A stretch of 64,000 nucleotides of DNA from assembly GCA_003013855.2 (NCBI GenBank), contig PVNU02000924.1, forward strand, positions 1,178,001-1,242,000. Reading direction: 5' to 3'. Below are positions 55,201-64,000 of the stretch, in pieces. Each line of letters starts with the position of its first letter. Positions within the stretch are counted from its first letter, which is position 1. Made by a program: the position numbers and the translations under genes. This DNA comes from Liriodendron chinense (lineage: Eukaryota > Streptophyta > Magnoliopsida > Magnoliales > Magnoliaceae). The notes beneath the pieces were generated by a model. The model worked only from the letters and a program-made list of their open reading frames with translations. It had not been told where the DNA came from and did not search any database.

Positions 55201-56530
55201 AAGGGAGTAAAAAATGTAGTGGCAGACCATCTCTCTAGGCTTATTCTCACCGATTCCTCTAAGACGACTGCGATCAATTACATGTTCCCTGATGAACAAC
55301 TTCTTCAAGTTTCTCAGTTGCCATGGTTATGCGGACATTGCTAACTATCTTGCTATAGGTACAATTCCAACACATTGGAAAAAGCAGGATAATGATAAGT
55401 TTTTTAGCGAGGTGAGAAAATTCTTGTGGGATGACCCGTACTTTTTTAAGTACTGTCTCGATCAGATTATAAGGAGATGCGTGTTGGATCATGAGCAACA
55501 CAATATCATCTCCTTCTATCATTCTTAAGCATGTGGTAGCCACTTCTCGGCTAAGAAGAACACAACCAAAATTCTGCAATGTGGGTTCTATTGGCTCACC
55601 ATGTTCAAAGACACGCATGAGTTTTGTAAGGCATGTGAGCCTTGTTCGAAACTGGGAGGAATATCCCGTCGAAATATGATGCTACTCAATCCCATCTTAC
55701 CAATCAAAATTTTTTATTGTTAGGACATCGATTTCATGGGTTCATTCCCATCTTCTTTTGGAAATTTGTATATTTTGCTTACTGTTGATTATGTTTCAAA
55801 ATGGGTCGAGGCAATTCCATACCGGAATAATGACCATAAAATAGTCATTCAATTTTTAAAAGAAAACATCCTTTTCGGTTTGGAACACCTCGAGTCATTA
55901 TCAGTGATGGAGAAATATGGTGTTACTCACAAAGTGAGCACTCCTTCTCACCCACATTCTAGAGAAAACAGTAAACCCTGATGCAAGGATTGGTTGATTC
56001 GACTTACTAATGCATTTTGGGCTTACCATACAGCGTTCAAGACCCCATTGGAATGTCACTTTATAGACTTGTCTTTGGAAAAGCTTGTCACTTGCCTGTG
56101 GAGTTAGAACATAGGGCATATTGGGCGATTAAGAAGGTGAATTTTGATTCTGACAAAGCGAGTTCGCTGCACAAGCTTCAATTAAATGAAGTTGCAGAAC
56201 TCCAGAATGAGACATATGAGAATGCGAGAATTTACAAGGACAAGACAAATGTGGTCCATGATAAGAACATCCTTCGTAAGACTTACACGATCAATCAAAA
56301 GGTCCTTTTGTATAATTCTTGGCTACATTATTTCCAAAAAAATTGAGGTCTCGATGGACCGATCCTTTCATTGTCAAAACTGCTTATCCATATGGGATGT
56401 CGAGTTGTTGAATCCAAGGAATGACAACATCTTTATAGCAAATGGTCAGTGTTTAAAGCCGTTCTTTGAAAATTTTCCTTCAGAAGGTATGTCCATACCT
56501 CTGACTGATCTTGTGTATCACGATACTTGA
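52253..56530 (+). pseudogene. E3 Gag (rest) and Pol, broken
   Basis: This continues from 43400 after the CACTA insertion: NWKNHP-type Gag, protease with DLGV in place of DLGA (about 53107), RT with FMED in place of FMDD (near 54450), RNase H (TDHAALKYLL) and integrase fragments (AVDYVSKWVEAIPYR-like near 55780), ending LTDLVYHDT at 56530. Stops and shifts occur throughout, for example TAA at 54164-54166, TGA near 54698 and TAG near 55156. A deletion in integrase near 55885-55970 removes the DGG...SGQAE part of the catalytic core. E3 is not functional. Confidence 0.9.
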
Positions 56531-57492
56531 TCTCCTGGTCTGATGGAGATATAGTGTAGATTAGGATTAGGCTTGATGTTTTTGTTTTATTTATTTTTTA
56601 GTGGGTTTGTTACATGGAGGTAGAATTTCGATTTTTGCTCTTTCAGGTACTCTCATTCCTCACTCTCCTTGTTTTATCATTGCTCTCATGTTATCATTGT
56701 ATTCATATCTTATTACATTGATGATTGTAAGATTTGGTTGGGGATGAGATCCATCAAGATTTATCATCTAGTATTTTGTATATTTCAAGAAATTATGTAG
56801 GAAATTTTTCGATCTCTGTAATTTCAAAACTCTCTTGGAAAACCTAATTTCTATACACTTTAGATGATACAAGTATAAGATGAAGAGCAATGAAGTGTTG
56901 TGATTTGAAAATCCTTGAATTATCTTAAATATAGTAAATTTCTATATGAATTCCCATATTTAATGATTGATAAGAATTTTGAACACTTTGAGTCTAGTTC
57001 ACATTACACAAATTTAATAATGGAAGGAATTATTAGATTTGTGGATCGATTAGACTGAGATTTAAGTTGTTGAGGAACTAAGCTGGGGAACTTTGTCCAT
57101 CCTTGTTCACGAGGAAATAAGAAAAAATAATAATGAAATATATGGATTTCTAAAAATCCTATCTAATGTATAAGAAAAGAAATTTGACAATTATTGAATA
57201 TTTGTTGAGAAATTCCGAAAAGGGCTACCTACTAACTAACTAGGGGAAGGTCTACCCGTAACCTAAGCTGGAAATGGAAAATAGTGTGAAAGTCGTCGAA
57301 GGAACGGTAAGGCAAATTTTTGTCAAAGACTTGTTGTTGATCTGTATACTTTGGATCCTTAGTCTGATTGATTTATGAAGAAGATAATCTTTGAAGTTCA
57401 TAAAATGAGCATTCACTTTGCACACTGGACCACATTTGTTCTAGATCTTCTATTTATCAATCAATTGGTGGGAATTCTACATGGAATACTTA
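56531..57492 (+). other. E3 3' non-coding region, right part deleted
   Basis: The inner polypurine-like tract is present near 56728-56745 (GATTTGGTTGGGGATGAG). The outer polypurine tract next to the 3' LTR and about 1.1 kb of LTR U3 are missing: sequence jumps from the 3' region to LTR interior at TGACAGGG (57493). The open frame 57375-57584 crosses the junction and is not a gene. Confidence 0.8.
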
Positions 57493-57951
57493 TGACAGGG
57501 TTTGATGATTATCATAGTTGTGATCTTAATCCATTGGAACTAGGATTGGCCTATGCAATTGAGTGTGCCCAATTCCTAACTTGAATTGAGGGAGTCATGT
57601 TAATGCATAACACATGTGACAGATTATTTTGCTGAATTAACCGCTCTATAATCTGGCTAGCTAGATAGGATTTGATTTCGATTCTAGTTGTGTAATTGAG
57701 AAACCAAGGCGAATTATGCATCAAGGATAACTACAAGTGGATCCTTAAACCCCTAGTGCTTCTTTAGCTTGTTAAACTCATCCAAGTTTACAGATTACCC
57801 ATATATATTCAAATTTCTGTTTAGTTTTAGTTCGATTTCAATTAGAAAATATTGGAAGAAATTCTATGAATTCCTGAATTAGTCACTGAGGACGATCTCG
57901 GTCTCTACCGAATTATTCTTACATCGCAACCCTACAGTTAGGGAGCGAACA
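57493..57951 (+). repeat. E3 3' LTR, 5' truncated
   Basis: 459 bp corresponding to 41209-41664 of the 5' LTR, ending AGGGAGCGAACA. It is followed by the AAACT target duplication. Confidence 0.9.
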
Positions 57952-58459
57952 AAACTACGAAGTATCAACCATATCTTGAAATCATTGTGGATCTAGTATT
58001 TCCACAATTCAATTCTTATAAAACATAATGATCAATCTCAGAATCTCATAAGTAACTCATGTACTTAGCACATAAGCTCTCCGAATTGTATAAAAATATC
58101 AACTTTATTTGAACTCGAACTTGAAAAATAAAAAACAAAAGCTTAGAGTACTTGCATGAACGAATTAAATATTAAAACTAACTACAAGCTTCATCTCTTA
58201 GCCCTAGCTAAGAGGTTCTAACCAATCATTAATAAGATTGAACAAACAAAAGAAAAACTAGAAAAAAAAAATGAAAACTAGAACAAACTAGAGAACTTGG
58301 AGTTGTAGAAACTCCACTTCGAATCTCTTTACCTCTAGCACTTCTAGGACTCTTCTAGGATTTATTAGGAAGGATGTGGAAGTGTCTTTTTATAGAGAAA
58401 ATCCACCACCGCCTTGGAATCTTCGAGAGAGTGTGTAACTCTTGCAAAGGAAGACATCG

Positions 58460-58890
58460 GTGGCCGACCGGTCTTAACTCAAAAGCCAACGGATTTAATA
58501 GAATCTGGATTTTAGGTCTTCAATGGCCGACCAGTCTTTGCTCAAAAGCCAACAAATTTAACAAAATCTGGACTTTGGGTCTTCAATGTCTGACTAGTCG
58601 AGTGATCGGTCTATATTGTATAAAAACAATCTAGCAATGTTCAGGACAAAATTGGTCTTCACTTTTGAATTTCAGACCGGTTGGACGACCGATCCTGGCT
58701 TCTTAATGACCGGTCGGACGACCGGTCTTAGCAAGTCCAAAACTGTCTAGCGTGTATAGCTCCTGGTCTATAATTTTCAAAATTAATTCTATCGGTTGTC
58801 CGACCGGTCTTAGCAAGTCCAAAACTGTCTAGCGTGTATAGCTCCTGGTCTATAATTTTCAAAATTAATTCTATCGGTTGGACAACCGGT
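58460..58890. repeat. Degraded palindromes and 79-bp duplication in E5 LTR
   Basis: GACCGGTC and CGACCGGTCTTAGC-type sites. A stretch GACCGGTCTTAGCAAGTCC...TCTATCGGTTG occurs twice in tandem, near 58720 and 58807. Confidence 0.75.
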
Positions 58891-59110
58891 CATGTGACTG
58901 GTCTTGAAGACTATCTCTTCTCACCTTTTCTTATCTCTTTCTCCTTTCTTCCTTACTTCTTTCCTCCACCTCTTTGACTCTTCTTCCTCTGTTTTTTTAA
59001 GTGCTCCAGAGTAGTTCTTTTAACATCGGATTCATGAGGTCTCTCTCTTTCTTACAAACACAAATACACATATAAAATGACTTCTTTAATGCACAATTCA
59101 TAGCTCAACA

Positions 59111-59379
59111 TCTTCCCATCACTGCTACCAATCCATCGCCATATGTGTTTGATCTTTATCCAATGATGCAACGTTTGTAGTTATCTATCTGCTGTCTTGG
59201 TTTTCAATGTATGGTCCTGGATTCTCGCATCACAAACTCATTGATCCAACAGCCATAGTGCTAATATCTTCTCTTTGACCCTTTCATCTTCTAATAATAT
59301 GCTAAAAGAGCACAGAACCGACACCAACAAGTCGTCCATCGATATGGTTTTTGTAACATTAGCCATGCATGAGAGGGGC
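59111..59379. other. Sequence between E5 and the second CACTA, unassigned
   Basis: Flank of E5 beginning TCTTC, which would be its right target duplication (no left partner survives). No gene seen. Confidence 0.4.
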
Positions 59380-59399
59380 CACTACGCCAAAATCGCATT

Positions 59400-59665
59400 T
59401 TTGCGACGGACCAAGTCCGTCGCAAATCGATACTAGCGACGAACTTGGTTCGTCGCATGGACCGTCGCAGTTTACCATGTGGCAAATTTTAAACGACGGA
59501 TTATGTTCGTCGCTTTTAAACGACGGATTACGTCCGTCGCTAAATTATGTAAAGTGACGGATTTAGCGACGGATTATTGCGACGGATATCGGTCCGTCGT
59601 TAAATTTATGGGTGATTGCATTTATTTAGGAATTTTAGCGACGGGTTTGGTCCGTCGCTAAAGTT
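59400..59665. repeat. CACTA 2 subterminal repeats
   Basis: About 14 copies of GCGACGGA or its inverse, some as facing pairs such as GCGACGGACCAAGTCCGTCG. Confidence 0.88.
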
Positions 59666-60163
59666 TCTGAACGTACACCTGTGACGTTTGAATTTACTTT
59701 TGAATCTATTGCACCTGATAGTCATCCAAATTATTTAAAACAAAAAAAAAATTTAAAACCTAACAAATCATAATTATATCATATATGAAACTTAAAGTCC
59801 TTACATTTCTAGTGAAAAATAATATTAATATTTGTTACAAATCTACACATTGAAGTGAACCATTCTCCATAGAATGAGCAACTAGGCTTTATTTTGTTCC
59901 CAATATTGAAACCAATCTCTTAGCCATACGTGAAGCTAGCCTTCATTTCTAATCTTTCCTTTATAGCTACTTCCACCTCATACGTTAGCAAATCCATCAA
60001 CTGGCCCACCTGCAAAATCCAGAATATAAAACATAAAGAGTATCAGTATTATAATGTAAGAACAAAAAAGGAAAAAACAACAACAAAAGACAATGAAGCA
60101 CCACCTACTCGTAAGAAATGCTAGGTGACAAGCTTGATAACTATTATATATGCATGATGAAGC
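59666..60163. other. CACTA 2 interior, unassigned
   Basis: A/T-rich. A minus-strand stretch after TTTTGCAG near 60010 (VGQLMDLLTYEVEVAIKERL) looks exon-like, but I cannot name it. Confidence 0.4.
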
Positions 60164-60238
60164 TTCAGTACTGGGATGAAATCGGAAACTTGGAGGCAAT
60201 TCCATTTGATCCTCTTTGGATAGAGGATTCACAAACAA
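60164..60238 (-). pseudogene. Captured N-terminal fragment of a NAC transcription factor
   Basis: The minus strand encodes LSKEDQMELPPSFRFHPSTE, very close to the start of the NAC domain (DNA-binding/dimerisation domain of plant transcription factors), which in the NAC100-like group is preceded by SKEDQM. Two conserved positions differ (Ser for Gly after PP, Ser for Thr after HP) and the match stops at TE. Only about 25 residues are present, so this is a fragment. Confidence is moderate because of the short length. Confidence 0.65.
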
Positions 60239-60369
60239 AGCCAGAAAGCAGAGAAATTTTTAGTCAGCAGAGTCGAAGTAAGAGCGTGGACTGATCTGAA
60301 AATAAAAATAGAAATCCAAAACTGATAAGCATATAAATGTATTCAACATCACTGAAACCAATTTACAAG

Positions 60370-60670
60370 CAAGAGAAACGATAGTTACTTGGATTGGAGG
60401 TAAATTGGGCCATTCCACTGCAGACATGGCAGGCATGCAATCGATCCAGTCTGTCCAAAAAATATACTGATCAGAGGATCCTGAATGTGCGATCGATAGG
60501 CATTCCCACATTCAATTGGACTGCTGCAGGTTTGGGCAACCGTCCATTGAATTCACCAACCAAATAATCAATCATCAAATCACTGAGGTTTTGTGGCGAT
60601 GCCCACCCATGGTCAGGTGCACAATTTGGATGGTCTGGGAATGTGCCATGTGTAGAAAGATGAGTGCATA
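60370..60670 (-). other. Exon-like stretch, unassigned
   Basis: The minus strand has an open segment with YIFWTDWIDCMPAMSAVEWP followed by NLPPIQ and a GTAACT donor (near 60390). I do not recognise the family. Upstream sequence includes a dispersed-repeat-like CAATTTGGATGGTCTGGG segment. Confidence 0.35.
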
Positions 60671-61358
60671 ACAATGGTTAGCCATAGTCTGCTAAACTAT
60701 CATACAATTCCTCAATAAATAAAAGCAGAAAATATGAACTACCAACTTGATCACGAATGACAAAAACGGTAACCCTCTTTTTGGCCTTTAATAAAATCAG
60801 TATCTTTAAAGAAAAAGGGTTACCCACCAGTTAAAATAATAAGAATAAAAAGATATACTATCCTAACAATTAAATTCTCAGGTTTTTTATTTGTACATGT
60901 GGGGCCTATGTTTTCATCATCCAAACCATTCACATGACTGGTCTCAACGTAGAGACGTAATGCTATCGAAATCCAAAATGGCATTGTTGAGTGCGTTTGG
61001 CTGCACTATCACATCGAATTTCAATTATTAAATTTCGATTCCCCTGTTAGCATTTGTATTCATGTTACTTAGCTTCAAGTTCAAGGTAACATAGTTAACT
61101 TCCATCATTTCCTCCTTAATTAGATAAAAAAAAGTCACAACTCAAATCATTTGGCTTTCCTATGGTAGCCTTGATTTCATCAATAAAGGTTAGATAGTTA
61201 AGACCATCAAAGAATAAATTATATAAAAGGCCAAAAGAGCAAACGTAACTGTAGTTCCATGGGATGTTTGCAATTCAATTTACCTGGCCAAATGGATGCA
61301 GCCCTGTTTCAAATCATCAAGGAAGGAAGAATGTTAAGATTGTAGGAGATAAAGGTAC

Positions 61359-61647
61359 CTTCATGATCAACCCAACCACCCAGGTAATTCCAAGACAAAT
61401 TGAGGCTCCGCAGTTCTCCAAAGGAAAGAAGTAAGTCAGCATTCAGATACCATTCTCCCAACTTCCATTCCCTCGTCTGGTTGAGAGAAATTTCAGTCAC
61501 TCGGCCGCCTGTCACATTGTTGCATTTGATTCTTTCCCAACTGCAACAGTCAGTCCCATCCTCCCATGTAGGAAGAGAAGACCCATTCGGGTAATTGATG
61601 GAAGCTTTAAGCTCTAAGAGAGAAGACACATACGAATACAGAAACAT
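61359..61647 (-). pseudogene. Captured N-terminal exon of an LRR receptor-like protein
   Basis: The minus strand encodes LLELKASINYPNGSSLPTW, EDGTDCCSWERIKCNNVTGG, then WYLNADLLLSFGELRSLNLS and a GWVDHEG end. This is the LRR N-terminal cap (paired Cys, W..I.C) and first repeat of plant LRR receptor-like proteins, a membrane family linked to immunity and development. The exon ends at GAAG|GTACCT, a splice donor at 61358/61359. No further LRR exons follow to the left (61300-60700), and no signal peptide is seen ahead of LLELKA (a splice-acceptor-like CTCTCTTAG lies just before). So it is a fragment, not a complete gene. Confidence 0.85.
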
Positions 61648-63628
61648 TCACATATATGCATGCATATGGAGGAAGAATAAGAACCTCAAGCCAATGATAT
61701 GGACAGTACCCAGGAGCTTTGACTTGAAACTAGCGGGGCCCATGGCTGTGAATGACCCATGATCGTTGATCTGATGGGCCTCAATGGGAGCACAATTCTG
61801 TAAATATCATCCAATTGGAAGACAAATTGATCCAAGCTTTGGCCTTTTTCCATTGGATGTGGACCATTTCTGTATTTTTTATTAATCATATGTTTGTTCC
61901 ATCAGGTGAGCATTTATGAATGAATGGCGGGGCACATCAGATCAACAGTTTGGATTACCCAGCCATGGGCCCTACTTGCACAAAGTCAGGGGTTGATGAT
62001 ACTAAGTATATTTCAGGGTCCGATTCAACTCACAGCAAAAAAAGAAAAACAACGAAATTAAAAAAGAGAGAATGAAATAGAAAAGGTGGGGTCTCGGGCA
62101 TCACGGCCCGTCTCGACCTGGCTATGGTCCTCAATGGACTCATTGGCCTAGACGATGACATATGAGAATTTGCCAAGCCAATGCTTGTGGAGGTATCGGG
62201 ACAGAGCAGCATGACATCCTCATCATCCTTGTTCATACAGGCATACCGACGGACTGGACGCAAGCACAACTCTGCAAGCCTGGCCAAACTGGGCTTTTTT
62301 ACGTTAGCCAATAATGCAAGGAAGCCTGAAGTATATAGGTTTGGTACCATAACAGATGCCAAGTCTACATTTGTTATATGAAGGTTTCGTACCATAATAG
62401 ATGCCAAGTCTACATTTTGCTGATGCGTATCTGATACCGATCTTGGGATCATCCACAATTGGTACAGGCTCAAAGCTAGCCATTCAATCTACACCTATGA
62501 ATCATGTGATTCTTTCTCTAGATAAAATTCCATTTCATCTTCAATGGCTTTTGAGTGTTAGAAAACTTCATCATTTTTCTTCGGCCACCAAGATAATGAT
62601 TTTTTTTAATGGTCCACTACTTGCACATAAATTGAAAGACCAATGTGGAGTTTTTTTTTTTTTAATTTCTTTGTAATGGTCCACTCATTGCACACAAATT
62701 GAAAGAATAGCATATCCTAGCAAAGAGATTTATGGGGCACAATATATACATGTAATCAATTGACAAAGAATGAGGCTAAAAAATGGAAAGAAAAAAAAGG
62801 GAGCCAGGACATAAATGAGCTGTGGAGACTTTTCTATGAGAATGTTCTTTTTATGTGTCCAATCAAGGTCACCCATTTCAATGTCTTGCTCCACCAAAAC
62901 CAAACCAAGAAAGTGAATGAAGGAATTGAATATGAGTCATCTTCATGCATGTGAAGGTCCTTTTTCTCTGAATTCTTTACCATTTTACTGACCCATATCA
63001 TCACAAGATGGTGAAAACTCAGTAAAAGGTACTGTACCATCTTTTCCCACTAACATGCCACTTGTGCAGGACATCAGTACCATGGAAACTGCTGGTCTTA
63101 CATTCAATATCACCTGAAGCATAAGGTAACTGTTCCACTCATCATGGGGGCCACACTGTCATAATCAATAGACAACCGACGATCTGACACAACGTATGTA
63201 CAAGTTTGGCCCATGTATTGAATGATTCATCCTTATTTTCATTAAGGGTGATCTTCATAGCTTGACCTACATTTTTCACTGCACTGATGTCATAGAAATT
63301 GGTATGTTCAACGAAAAGATTGCACGCATGTGATCAGTTCTGGGGTGTAATTGGCCACGCATGTAGCTGTGGACAAGGCTATAATGACAATGAAAATGGG
63401 TGATGATTATGATGGGTTGATTTTTTATATGACAATAATCAATTTGGAAGATTAGCCCACTTGATAATAAAGCCCAAATGGGTAGTCTCAATCATGAACT
63501 CAAGGAGATGTATCTCAATTATAGCATGTAGAAGATGAGATTTCATATGATTCCAACTGATAGTCAGAATCCAAAGCACAAAAATTATACAGTTGGTATG
63601 AAATGCTTGCTTTTTAAGGCAAGAAGAA
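61648..63628. other. CACTA 2 interior, unassigned
   Basis: A dispersed-repeat-like region (61690-62000), open frames on both strands at 62030-62473 that I do not recognise, and a short duplication of ATAATAGATGCCAAGTCTACATTT (62350-62420). No gene called. Confidence 0.35.
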
Positions 63629-63812
63629 GTGCAATTCACCTTCAGACGTTGTAGGCTGGTCATGGGTGGATCAGCAATTGCCTTGAAAATCCTAGCTGAA
63701 GAAACTTTGTCTGAGGCCAGCTTTTACAGCACTTATAACTTGTCCATCCATGGCTTTGTCTCTGGAAGAAAACGTGTGGATGATCTCCCATCCTATAAGA
63801 TGCTCTTGAGGT
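63629..63812 (+). other. Possible exon, unassigned
   Basis: The plus strand stays open for 61 codons (ALKILAEETLSEASFYST, then LSIHGFVSGRKRVDDLPSYK) and reaches a GTAATC donor-like site. I cannot name a family, and the opposite strand is also open, so this is only a candidate. Confidence 0.25.
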
Positions 63813-64000
63813 AATCAACTTATGCATAATTTCCAGAAATACAAATAGTAATTTCATAAATTTTCCGAAAATGTAAAAAAAAAGTAGATGGAATATGCTG
63901 ACCCTTAAAGAATGCACTGGGTGCTACAAAATCAAACCTGAAAAAAAAAGATAAAAAAGCAGCTTGTAAGAACTCAAGAAACCTATGACTCATTAAATGA

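Larger units (their letters stand above)
40114..57951 (+). mobile_element. Athila element E3, split by a CACTA transposon, 3' LTR truncated
   Basis: The 5' LTR is 40114-41664 and a 459-bp piece of the 3' LTR is 57493-57951. The target duplication AAACT is at 40109-40113 and 57952-57956, so both outer ends are original. Inside are the primer site, leader, gag (42231-43400 and 52253 onward), pol to 56530, and a 3' region. The CACTA element occupies 43404-52249. The shared LTR parts differ by about 30 of 456 bases by eye (6-7%), so E3 is clearly older than E1 and E2. Gag-pol has many stops. Confidence 0.93.
19115..59110 (-). mobile_element. Athila element E5, the oldest copy, 3' truncated and split by nested insertions
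   Basis: Its remaining parts, read along the window, are: pol at 19115-19271 and 20902-21279; a repeated pol segment from 21280-21320 continuing at 24143; RNase H, RT, protease and gag through 28152; the gag N-terminus at 39333-39451; the leader to 39743; and the 5' LTR at 39744-40113 plus 57957-59110. The pieces join exactly when S1, S2, solo LTR G (with E2) and E3 (with the CACTA) are removed at their target duplications. For example, gag reads continuously across 28152/39333. The integrase part, 3' end and 3' LTR are missing on the left. Many stops show age. Confidence 0.85.
39744..59110 (-). repeat. E5 5' LTR, split by E3
   Basis: 39744-40113 and 57957-59110 (about 1.52 kb together) join at the E3 target duplication AAACT. 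On the minus strand the LTR begins TGTTGAGCTATGAATTG (59110) and contains TATAAAAAGA near 58395, degraded GACCGGTC sites (58460-58890) and the CTCGGTC-type motif near the 3' end. 57957-59110 shows no coding sequence. Confidence 0.85.
59380..64000. mobile_element. CACTA-like transposon 2, left end only (right end beyond the window)
   Basis: It begins CACTACGCCAAAATCGC, followed by about 280 bp packed with GCGACGGA/TCCGTCGC in both orientations (59400-59665), the usual subterminal architecture of CACTA elements. The base triplet before it is GGC; the partner duplication lies outside the window. The interior to 64000 has no transposase that I can see and holds pieces of host genes (NAC and an LRR receptor-like gene). 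The extent to the right is an assumption. Confidence 0.75.

Noticed and set aside
57375..57584. Open frame of 69 codons near the E3 end
   Set aside because: It spans the deletion junction between the 3' region and the LTR.
61309..61647. Intact LRR receptor gene
   Set aside because: Only the N-terminal exon is present; no following LRR, transmembrane or kinase part is found to the left.
1..64000. tRNA, rRNA or bacterial-type operon features
   Set aside because: None seen; the tRNA-Asp matches are primer sites next to LTRs, not tRNA genes.

Overview
The window is plant nuclear repeat-rich DNA. I find no complete, functional host gene. It is a nest of Athila-lineage and Tat-lineage Ty3/gypsy LTR retrotransposons, three solo LTRs and two CACTA DNA transposons, and the transposons carry pieces of host genes. 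The plant origin rests on Athila/Tat pol sequences, tRNA-Asp primer sites, CACTA ends, and captured exons of plant-type genes (NAC, LRR receptor-like protein, plant APC6, PABP, RPL11). Some short dispersed repeats look to me like those of magnoliid genomes, but that is a weak impression.

Layout. (1) 1-9366: Athila element E1 on the minus strand, almost complete, with its left LTR cut by the window edge. It sits in the integrase of a Tat element whose remaining half runs 9367-~14097: the integrase C-terminus, a spliced antisense accessory gene (10338-12534), a polypurine tract and a 3' LTR. That LTR contains 58-bp tandem repeats and a fragment of the host proteasome subunit alpha-4 gene. (2) ~14100-19114: the 3' end and LTR of a second Tat-like element, then a decayed Tat/Ogre-type integrase. 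(3) 19115-59110: one old, decayed Athila copy (E5, minus strand), split by four later insertions. These are solo LTR S1 (19272-20896, target duplication CTATA), solo LTR S2 (21321-24137, CGAGA), solo LTR G (28153-39327, CCATG) and Athila element E3 (40114-57951, AAACT). Solo LTR G is itself split by the young element E2 (28257-37945, TAGGA). E3 is split by an 8.8-kb CACTA transposon (43404-52249, ATA). (4) 59380-64000: one end and part of the interior of a second CACTA-like element with NAC and LRR receptor-like fragments.

How the parts relate. The two best-preserved Athila copies (E1, E2) each encode one Gag-protease-RT-RNaseH-integrase polyprotein, about 1,815 codons once the single-base indels are allowed for. 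Each has two nonsense codons and one single-base indel, so neither is autonomous as it stands. LTR comparisons by eye suggest E2 is youngest (about 1% divergence), then E1 (about 2%), then E3 (about 6-7%). E5 is oldest, because it hosts the others.

The most unusual content is host-gene capture. The first CACTA carries recognisable minus-strand pieces of at least five unrelated genes (APC6/CDC16, a phosphoglucomutase-family gene, RPL11, poly(A)-binding protein, a SOUL heme-binding protein), some with intact splice sites. The second CACTA carries two more, and the Tat LTR carries the proteasome fragment. A regularly spaced palindrome built on GACCGGTC fills the U3 of most of the Athila LTRs.
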